Source: Betaproteobacteria bacterium
GTDB taxonomy: Bacteria; Pseudomonadota; Gammaproteobacteria; Burkholderiales; Methylophilaceae
Reading direction: 5' to 3'
Assembly: GCA_009926035.1 (NCBI GenBank)
Contig: RFPQ01000050.1
Span: forward strand, 1-6,443
Length of the DNA stretch: 6,443 nucleotides
The first letter of the stretch is position 1, and each line of letters starts with the position of its first letter. The notes below the pieces were generated by a model. The model saw only the letters and a program-made list of their open reading frames with translations, had not been told where the DNA came from and did not search any database. Shown here piece after piece: positions 1 through 5,391 of the stretch. The translations under genes were made by a program, and so were the position numbers.

Positions 1-8
1 TGTTGGCT

Positions 9-197
9 ATGAGCGCAAAGACTACTTTTGTTAACTGCCCCCAATGCAACCAAAGTATTGAATATTCGTTATCTAATGCTTTCAGGCCTTTTTGCTCAGA
101 ACGATGTCGCATGATTGATCTGGGTCAATGGGCTAATGAAGGCTATAAAATTCCAGTAGAAATTAACCCCGAAGGTTTAAACGAAGATATTACCTGA
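9..197 (+). CDS. yacG: DNA gyrase inhibitor YacG (zinc-binding)
   Basis: YacG is a small cytoplasmic zinc protein; the E. coli homologue binds GyrB and inhibits DNA gyrase. The sequence shows two cysteine pairs, CPQC and CSERC, forming a four-cysteine zinc site, followed by the family's typical DLGQWANEGYKIP stretch and a short acidic tail. From the ATG at 9 the product is 62 residues, the normal family size. A TTG at 3 is in frame and would add two residues. The codon cut by the window edge (NTG at positions 0-2) could also be a start, so the exact N-terminus is unsettled; I chose the first complete ATG because only a few residues normally precede the first cysteine pair. The stop is TGA at 195-197. 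The copper chaperone gene follows 21 bases downstream on the same strand, so co-transcription is likely. In many proteobacteria yacG sits beside coaE and pilD, which may lie to the left of the window (inference). Confidence 0.93.
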   Translation: MSAKTTFVNCPQCNQSIEYSLSNAFRPFCSERCRMIDLGQWANEGYKIPVEINPEGLNEDIT

Positions 198-218
198 AAC
201 TTTTTTAAGGCTCTCATT

Positions 219-647
219 ATGAAATTCTTTAAATGTGTATTATTTATAATAGTACTTTTAATTTCGACAGATATATTGGCAGCGCCAGATATTAGAATAG
301 AAAATGCTTGGATTGGCTCTACTGATGAAGGTGATGACATGAGTGTCGCTTACATGTCACTCCTAAGTCATGAAGATTTAATTCTAACCGCGGTGACTTC
401 TCCGAGAATTAAAACGATCGAGATGCACAACACTATTATAGAAAAAGGTGTTATGAAAATGCGCATGACAAATGAAATTAAAATTGAACAAGGCAAGACT
501 TTTGAATTTAAATCTGGTGGCAGCCATTTAATGCTTATGGATTTTAAAGGTCCTCTTAAAGCTGGGCAAAAAGTGAAATTGGTATTACATTTTAAAGACA
601 AAAAAAATCAATTTTTTGATAAATCAATTGATGCTGTAATTAAATAG
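219..647 (+). CDS. pccA: Periplasmic copper chaperone, PCu(A)C family
   Basis: This protein of 142 residues is predicted to carry Cu(I) in the periplasm. The family (DUF461, PCuAC) hands copper to the CuA and CuB sites of cytochrome oxidases, often together with Sco. Residues 1-21 are a signal peptide: a short basic start, a hydrophobic core FKCVLFIIVLLI, and a likely cut near ILA/AP. The copper signature H(M)X10MX21HXM is present with exact spacing: H70, M81, H103 and M105. M69, M79, M83 and M107 add further methionines around the site. The rest fits a cupredoxin-like beta fold, including AWI near residue 30 and the SHLMLM strand. The start is supported by AAGG at 207-210, 8 bases before the ATG. 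No sco gene or oxidase subunit lies in the window, and no copper-responsive operator was recognised. The stop at 645-647 is only 2 bases from the stop of the converging Nudix gene. Family assignment is firm; the target oxidase is unknown. Confidence 0.93.
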   Translation: MKFFKCVLFIIVLLISTDILAAPDIRIENAWIGSTDEGDDMSVAYMSLLSHEDLILTAVTSPRIKTIEMHNTIIEKGVMKMRMTNEIKIEQGKTFEFKSGGSHLMLMDFKGPLKAGQKVKLVLHFKDKKNQFFDKSIDAVIK

Positions 648-649
648 TC

Positions 650-1582
650 TTATGCCCAAATAGCTCTTTGCATAGCAATGCCATGTCCGCCGAATTGCCA
701 AGAGATGTTGAGACTTTCCTGATTAAGGCCGCCCAAGGCAAAAATCGGTATATCTAATTTATTTGCATATTCACTAAAAAACTCCCAGCCTATTGGATCA
801 CATCCTGGGTGTGATTCAGTTTTTTGAACCGGAGAAATTACAGCAAATGACATATTCAAATCTTGTGCAATCATAAGCTCCTCTAAATTATGACAAGAAG
901 CACCACATATTGAAAATTCTGGTCGTTTTTTTAATTTAACAATGCTATGCGATGGATAATGAACACCATCAGCTCCAATATCTAATGCTAGCTCTTCGTT
1001 TTCATTAATTAAAACTTTTGCTTGATGAGGCCTCGCTAAATCTAAAATTTTTTGAGCTACTTTTTTTACATCTCGATAAGGTAATTTTTTCTCTCTCACT
1101 TGTATCATTTTTAAACCTTTTTCTAATTTAATTTTTAGTCGCTCAAAAAATAATTTTTCACCCATTTCTTCAATATTGGTAATTGCATAAACTGGGGGTA
1201 GTAAAATAGATTTCAGAACAAATAAGTTAGTAGGGAGTATTGGCGCAACGGATACATGATGCGGATTTTGCCACTCTAATAATTGATTCTCACATGATTT
1301 AATTTCACCAGCCCAATTTGTGACTTTAAAAAAATAAATGTAAACCTTTTTATCTGGATAGCTGTAACTTCGTTCAAACCATAATGTCGCATCATTTGCA
1401 GAAATATTAATTTCTTCTTGAAGCTCTCTTTGAAGTGCTTCAAAAGGTGATTCATTTTCTTCAATCTTGCCGCCCGGAAATTCCCACCAACCGCTCCACC
1501 CTCTTCCAGGAGGCCTCTGAGCCATAAGAAGAAATCCATCTTCTCTTTGAATAACGGCTGCTGCTGCGCGAACAATATTCAC
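650..1582 (-). CDS. Nudix hydrolase fused to ThiE/TenI-like domain
   Basis: This two-domain protein has 310 residues. Residues 1-125 are a MutT-like Nudix domain, probably cleaving oxidised or non-canonical nucleoside triphosphates such as 8-oxo-dGTP. The Nudix box runs from G38 through E44 to REL (52-54) and E56-E57, with N59 where the consensus has Gly. The PPGRGWSGWWEFPGGK segment before it is typical of MutT. Residues 130-310 resemble thiamine phosphate synthase ThiE or TenI: VYAITN near 131, IQVREK (160-165), INENEELAL (192-200), GADGVHYP (203-210), CGASCH (226-231), SPVQKTESHP (250-259) and the FALGG phosphate loop (281-285). By alignment from memory, ThiE metal ligand D93 is replaced by E194, D112 by S213, and catalytic K159 by H258, so classical ThiE activity is doubtful. 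The fusion is known in betaproteobacteria; the role of its second half is not established. The start is a GTG 3 bases after the argJ stop, with no visible Shine-Dalgarno sequence, suggesting translational coupling. Confidence 0.92.
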   Translation of the reverse strand: MNIVRAAAAVIQREDGFLLMAQRPPGRGWSGWWEFPGGKIEENESPFEALQRELQEEINISANDATLWFERSYSYPDKKVYIYFFKVTNWAGEIKSCENQLLEWQNPHHVSVAPILPTNLFVLKSILLPPVYAITNIEEMGEKLFFERLKIKLEKGLKMIQVREKKLPYRDVKKVAQKILDLARPHQAKVLINENEELALDIGADGVHYPSHSIVKLKKRPEFSICGASCHNLEELMIAQDLNMSFAVISPVQKTESHPGCDPIGWEFFSEYANKLDIPIFALGGLNQESLNISWQFGGHGIAMQRAIWA

Positions 1583-1585
1583 AAT

Positions 1586-2812
1586 TTAAGTTCGATAGTC
1601 AGCATTGATTTTTACATAGTCATATGAAAAATCACATGTCCATATTGTTGCGTTTGCATGGCCTCGATTAAGAAGTATTCGCATGCTAATTTCAGGATGC
1701 TTCATGACTTCCTGACCTTGTGTCTCAGTGTAAGAAATTGCCCGGCCACCTTTTTCTGCTACCAAGACATTTCCTAAGAATAATTGTATTTTTGTGATAT
1801 CAAGCGATTCGATACCCGCATAACCAATAGCAGCTAATATTCTCCCAAGATTTGGATCAGATGCAAAGAAAGCTGTCTTGATGAGAGGCGAGTGCGCTAT
1901 CGCAAATCCCACTTTTCTGCATTCAGCATTATCAAGCCCTGTTTCCACTTGAATAGTTATAAATTTCGTAGCGCCTTCACCATCTCTTACGATAGCCTGT
2001 GCTAATTCAATTGCAACTTCACGAATAGCATCTCTAAGAACTTCGTAGCTTTTATTTTCTTGATTAATTTCATCATGTTCCGCTTTTCCTGTAGCAATCA
2101 GAATAAATGAATCATTAGTGGATGTATCTCCATCAACAGTAATACAATTGAATGATTCCTCTGTTACTTCTTTAAGAAGTTTATCAAGCAAGATTTGATT
2201 GATAGAAGCATCAGTGGCAATAAAGGAAAGCATAGTAGCCATATTTGGATGAATCATGCCAGAGCCTTTACTTATACCCGAAATAAAAACTTCTTTATCT
2301 TGAATCTTTATTTTTCTCGATGCAGCTTTTGGTGCAATATCTGTAGTCATAATCGCTTCTGCTGCATCTATCCAATGAGATGGATCTAAATTTTTTATTG
2401 TGTCAGGCAATCCGTTTTTGATTTTATCAACGGGTAGACTTTCTAAAATAACGCCTGTAGAGAATGGTAAAACTTGTTCCGGTTTAATCGACAGAAGTTC
2501 GCTGACAGCCTCACAGGTTTCTTTAGCCTTTAATATGCCGTCTTCACCCGTGCCAGCATTTGCACAGCCCGTATTCACAATGAGCGCACGAATGCCAGAT
2601 GTATTTTTTAAATGTTTTTTACAGAGAAGTACGGGTGCTGCACAAAACGCATTTTGCGTAAATACGCCAGAAACTTTTGAACCTTCGGCAATAGTGACTA
2701 ATAATAAATCCTTGCGGTTAGGTTTTTTTATATGCGCTTTAGTAATGCCAAGTGATATGCCTTTAATTGGAAAAATAGAATCGATGGTAAGTGCTTTAAG
2801 ATTAACTGGCAT
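1586..2812 (-). CDS. argJ: Bifunctional ornithine acetyltransferase / N-acetylglutamate synthase ArgJ
   Basis: ArgJ moves the acetyl group from N-acetylornithine to glutamate in the cyclic arginine pathway, and many homologues also make N-acetylglutamate from acetyl-CoA. It acts in the cytoplasm. The 408-residue length is normal. The precursor cuts itself before a catalytic threonine, and that site is clear: KGSGMIHPNMATML (182-195), with cleavage expected between A192 and T193, giving alpha and beta chains. Other family landmarks are PFSTGV (116-121, oxyanion hole), TVDGDTSTNDS (225-235), RDGEGATK (276-283), FFASDPN (315-321) and the C-terminal end SYDYVKINADYRT. Position 322 is Leu where Trp is usual, a mild variation. 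The ATG lies 3 bases after the cysS stop. A GGAG inside the cysS end lies 13 bases upstream, too far to be an ideal ribosome site, so coupling to cysS translation is likely. Whether it is mono- or bifunctional cannot be told from sequence alone; finding argA or another NAGS elsewhere in the genome would bear on this. Confidence 0.97.
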   Translation of the reverse strand: MPVNLKALTIDSIFPIKGISLGITKAHIKKPNRKDLLLVTIAEGSKVSGVFTQNAFCAAPVLLCKKHLKNTSGIRALIVNTGCANAGTGEDGILKAKETCEAVSELLSIKPEQVLPFSTGVILESLPVDKIKNGLPDTIKNLDPSHWIDAAEAIMTTDIAPKAASRKIKIQDKEVFISGISKGSGMIHPNMATMLSFIATDASINQILLDKLLKEVTEESFNCITVDGDTSTNDSFILIATGKAEHDEINQENKSYEVLRDAIREVAIELAQAIVRDGEGATKFITIQVETGLDNAECRKVGFAIAHSPLIKTAFFASDPNLGRILAAIGYAGIESLDITKIQLFLGNVLVAEKGGRAISYTETQGQEVMKHPEISMRILLNRGHANATIWTCDFSYDYVKINADYRT

Positions 2813-2815
2813 AAC

Positions 2816-4174
2816 TTATTGTTTTCTCCAAATAGTCCCCTGGGGCGTATCTTCTAACACAACGCCATTTTCAAGCAATAAAGATCTAATGCGATCTGCT
2901 TCTTTAAAATTTTTATCGGCTTTCGCTTTATGTCTTTGAGAAATTAACTCATCAATATCAAGGAAGGTTTTTATATCACCTTTTAGAAAGGTTTCTGGAT
3001 CCCTTTCTAGAAGGCCAATCGTCTTTGCAAGACTTTTAAGTAATCGAGCAAGTGGCGCAGATTTATTTTTATTAATTTCATTCGCTAATTCGAATAAAAC
3101 GGAAATGGCTTCTGGGGTATTAAAATCATCATCCATAGCTTCTTTGAATTTATTTGCTAATGGATCACTCCACTCCACCTCAGCATGTTCGATGTTAAAC
3201 CCTCTTAAACTTAGATATAATCTTTGTAGTGCTAATTTTGCATCATCAAGGTGAGCGTCTGAATAATTTAAAGGGCTTCGATAATGAGCTCTTAAAATAA
3301 AAAATCTAACCACCTCTGGATCAAATTTTTCAAGCACCGTCCGTATCGTGAAAAAATTTCCTAAGGACTTAGACATTTTTTCATCATCAACCCTTACAAA
3401 ACCGTTATGCATCCAATAATTAGCCATCTTGCAATCGTGAGCGGCTTCAGATTGAGCTATTTCATTTTCATGATGAGGAAATTGAAGGTCTTGTCCGCCT
3501 CCGTGAATATCAAAATGATGTCCAAGATAATGAGAGCTCATAGCCGAACATTCGATATGCCAGCCCGGTCTTCCTTTACCCCAAGGCGAATCCCAGCTTG
3601 GCTCATTAGGTTTAGCAGACTTCCATAAAACGAAATCTAATTCATCATGCTTATTTTGATCAATATCAACCCTCTCGCCTGCTCGTAAATCTTCGATTGA
3701 TTTACCTGATAACTTCCCATAGTTATTGAAAGATCTTACTGAATAAAAAATATCTCCACTTTTAGCAAGGTAAGCATGTTGCTTTTCAATTAATGTTTGG
3801 ATCATAGACACCATATCTTGAATATGTTCAGTTGCTTTTGGCTCTCTAGAAGGATTTATAACACCAAGTGCTCTTGCATCGGCGTTCATCTCATCTATAT
3901 ATCTTTCAGTAAGGTTTTGTATAGTCTCATTATTTTGAATGGACCGATTGATAATCTTGTCATCTATATCAGTAATGTTTCTGATGTAATTAACGGTGTA
4001 TCCTGAAATATTAAACCAACGGCTTACCACGTCAAAAATAACCATCACCCGTGCATGTCCAATATGGCATAAGTCATACACAGTCATGCCACAAACGTAC
4101 ATGTTTACTTGCCCTTTTTGGATAGGCTTAAAAGTCTCTTTATTTTTTGAAAGGGTGTTATAGATTTTAATCAT
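2816..4174 (-). CDS. cysS: Cysteinyl-tRNA synthetase
   Basis: This class I aminoacyl-tRNA synthetase attaches cysteine to tRNA-Cys in the cytoplasm. It has 452 residues, close to the usual size of about 460. The catalytic HIGH motif is at 37-40 and the KMSKS loop at 266-270. The zinc ligands that recognise the cysteine thiol are all present: C28 in MYVCGM, C209 in WHIECS, and H234 and E238 in FPHHENE. Other landmarks are NITDIDDKI (66-74), [12 protein letters not shown] (201-212) and HGGGQDL (224-230). The C-terminal helical and anticodon-binding part ends with the typical short GTIWRK segment. The gene is the first of the minus-strand block with argJ and the Nudix fusion, all with 3-base spacers. 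The start ATG is preceded by an AGG at plus-strand 4185-4187, about 10 bases away, a weak ribosome site. No T-box or other leader element was recognised upstream. Confidence 0.98.
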   Translation of the reverse strand: MIKIYNTLSKNKETFKPIQKGQVNMYVCGMTVYDLCHIGHARVMVIFDVVSRWFNISGYTVNYIRNITDIDDKIINRSIQNNETIQNLTERYIDEMNADARALGVINPSREPKATEHIQDMVSMIQTLIEKQHAYLAKSGDIFYSVRSFNNYGKLSGKSIEDLRAGERVDIDQNKHDELDFVLWKSAKPNEPSWDSPWGKGRPGWHIECSAMSSHYLGHHFDIHGGGQDLQFPHHENEIAQSEAAHDCKMANYWMHNGFVRVDDEKMSKSLGNFFTIRTVLEKFDPEVVRFFILRAHYRSPLNYSDAHLDDAKLALQRLYLSLRGFNIEHAEVEWSDPLANKFKEAMDDDFNTPEAISVLFELANEINKNKSAPLARLLKSLAKTIGLLERDPETFLKGDIKTFLDIDELISQRHKAKADKNFKEADRIRSLLLENGVVLEDTPQGTIWRKQ

Positions 4175-4260
4175 TACAAATAAGCCTGTAAGACTAAGAA
4201 AAACAAGGAGATAGTGAAGGGCTTGCTCATAAATAACATATAGATGATAAGGGTGCTATT

Positions 4261-4269
4261 TGGTAGAAT
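4261..4269 (+). promoter_or_regulatory. Candidate extended -10 promoter for TPR gene
   Basis: TGG followed by TAGAAT matches the extended -10 pattern TGnTATAAT, with five of six bases of the hexamer correct. A convincing -35 at 17-18 bases upstream is absent, as is common for extended -10 promoters. Transcription would begin near 4276, giving a leader of about 24 bases that still contains the AGGG ribosome site. This is a pattern match only. Confidence 0.4.
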
Positions 4270-4284
4270 TATGCTAAATTTATT

Positions 4285-4288
4285 AGGG
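4285..4288 (+). promoter_or_regulatory. Likely ribosome binding site of TPR gene
   Basis: AGGG lies 11 bases before the ATG at 4300. It is the only purine-rich Shine-Dalgarno-like string in the short leader. An out-of-frame ATG at 4292 is only 3 bases after it, too close to be favoured, and opens a reading frame of just 15 codons. The ATG at 4300 is preferred because it gives a complete signal peptide; an in-frame TAG at 4264-4266 rules out any longer protein. Confidence 0.4.
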
Positions 4289-4299
4289 TAAATGATACC

Positions 4300-5388
4300 A
4301 TGCCTCAAAAAAACGAATGTTCTAATATTAGGAATTTAAAAGGTTTTTTACTGTTTATCCTTTTATCTCTATCTACATTTTTTATCGTAAATGAAATTTA
4401 TGCGGCTGATGATTTTAAATCAATCATGCAATTGATTGAAAAGGGCGAAAAAGAAAAAGCGGCTCAACAAATCGATCAATATCTTAAAACAAACCCGAAT
4501 GACCCTCAGGTCATTTTTATTAAAGGAGTTGTAAATGCTGAGCTTGGAAAATATAACGAAGCTATACAAGCATTTACTTATCTCACCGAAAAACATCCAA
4601 GTTTGCCTGAACCATTTAATAACTTAGCGGTACTTTACGCTGAATTAGGTGACTATGATAAAGCACAAAAGGCACTTGAATCAGCTATAAAAACTCATCC
4701 TAGCTATGCAACCGCGCATGTTAACTTAGGTGATCTTTATACGAAACGTGCAACAGTCGCTTACAACAAAGCTTTGGAAATTGACAAAACAAATGTACAA
4801 GCTAAAACAAAATTATCTCTTATTAAAAAACTCTTTAATGCAAATGATATTAAACCGCCAGCTACCCCTATTTCAACGCCAACTCAAATAGCCAGTAATA
4901 ATGATGTAAATAAAAAGCCTGTAATAGCTCAAGTGACACCAGCAAATACTTCCTCATCACCTAATTCAGTAACTCCAAATACTCAACCGCCAAAGAATTT
5001 ACCTCAAGAGGCTCCTGCGGTTAAAAATAATGTTTCTAGTATTGGTGAATTGGAAATTAATAACTTCATTACTGATTGGGCTGAAGCTTGGTCATCAAAA
5101 AATATTACTGGCTATTTAGCTAAATATTCTCCTAACTTCAAAACGCCTAACGGGGAAAGCTTCTCTGACTGGCAAGATTCAAGAAAAAATAGAATTTTAG
5201 GTAAAGATATAATTACCGTGGAAGTATCTGAAGCAAAAATATCAAGAAAGGGCGATAGTTTTGCTCAAGTGACTTTTAGGCAGAAATATACATCGAATAA
5301 ATTAAGTCAAATCTCAAGCAAAACTCTCATCTTAAGAAAAGATGGTTCTGCATGGCTTATTGAGCAAGAGTATTCTGGCAAACAGTAA
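4300..5388 (+). CDS. Exported TPR protein with C-terminal NTF2-like domain
   Basis: This periplasmic protein has 362 residues and no known enzymatic role. Residues 1-36 form a long signal peptide with a hydrophobic core at about 15-31 and a likely cut at IYA/ADD. Residues 37-166 hold tetratricopeptide repeats: about 37-68, 69-102 (GKYNEAIQAF), 103-136 (GDYDKAQKAL) and a fourth about six residues short (GDLYTKRATVAYNKALEID). TPRs usually bind partner proteins. A flexible linker rich in Pro, Asn, Ser and Thr covers about 183-245. Residues 252-362 are a compact domain (NFITDWAEAWSSKNITGYL onward, ending WLIEQEYSGK) of the SnoaL/NTF2-like type found at the C-terminus of some L,D-transpeptidases such as Csd6. 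The next gene, 3 bases on, encodes an L,D-transpeptidase with the start of the same domain. A supporting role in peptidoglycan remodelling is therefore inferred, not shown. Confidence is high for the architecture and low for the function. Confidence 0.9.
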   Translation: MPQKNECSNIRNLKGFLLFILLSLSTFFIVNEIYAADDFKSIMQLIEKGEKEKAAQQIDQYLKTNPNDPQVIFIKGVVNAELGKYNEAIQAFTYLTEKHPSLPEPFNNLAVLYAELGDYDKAQKALESAIKTHPSYATAHVNLGDLYTKRATVAYNKALEIDKTNVQAKTKLSLIKKLFNANDIKPPATPISTPTQIASNNDVNKKPVIAQVTPANTSSSPNSVTPNTQPPKNLPQEAPAVKNNVSSIGELEINNFITDWAEAWSSKNITGYLAKYSPNFKTPNGESFSDWQDSRKNRILGKDIITVEVSEAKISRKGDSFAQVTFRQKYTSNKLSQISSKTLILRKDGSAWLIEQEYSGKQ

Positions 5389-5391
5389 TTG

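Larger units (their letters stand above)
4175..4299. other. Divergent intergenic region, cysS / TPR gene
   Basis: These 125 bases are the only sizeable non-coding stretch in the window and must hold promoters for both the leftward cysS block and the rightward TPR/transpeptidase pair. A rightward extended -10 element is visible at 4261-4269. For cysS the best leftward -10-like hexamer is CATAAT (plus-strand 4268-4273), but it has no good -35 partner at 17-18 bases, so the cysS promoter is unassigned. It would overlap the rightward -10. I see no tRNA, riboswitch, strong hairpin or repeated operator. Confidence 0.6.

Noticed and set aside
607..632. Two short inverted repeats of the ATCAA/TTGAT type near the end of the copper chaperone gene, considered as a terminator for the converging transcript.
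   Set aside because: The stems are 5 base pairs, nearly all A:T, lie inside coding sequence and lack the GC-rich stem plus T run expected of an intrinsic terminator.
1276..1575. A 99-codon minus-strand frame overlapping the Nudix domain in another frame.
   Set aside because: The frame of the 310-residue fusion carries the complete Nudix box; this one has no recognisable motifs.
2400..2939. A 179-codon plus-strand open frame opposite argJ and the end of cysS.
   Set aside because: It is antisense to two well-supported conserved genes and its translation shows no family motif; it is a shadow frame.
4183..4224. AAGCC / GGCTT complementarity in the cysS leader that could cover its weak ribosome site.
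   Set aside because: The stem is only 5 base pairs with a loop of over 30 bases; this is expected by chance, and no T-box or riboswitch features accompany it.
4205..4243. AAGGAG followed by a GTG and nine codons in the divergent gap.
   Set aside because: The spacing between AAGGAG and GTG is only 3 bases, the frame is tiny, and no promoter was seen ahead of it.
4292..4339. Out-of-frame 15-codon upstream reading frame overlapping the start of the TPR gene (ATG at 4292).
   Set aside because: The only ribosome-site-like AGGG ends 3 bases before this ATG, too close for efficient use, and the peptide has no recognisable regulatory run of a single amino acid.
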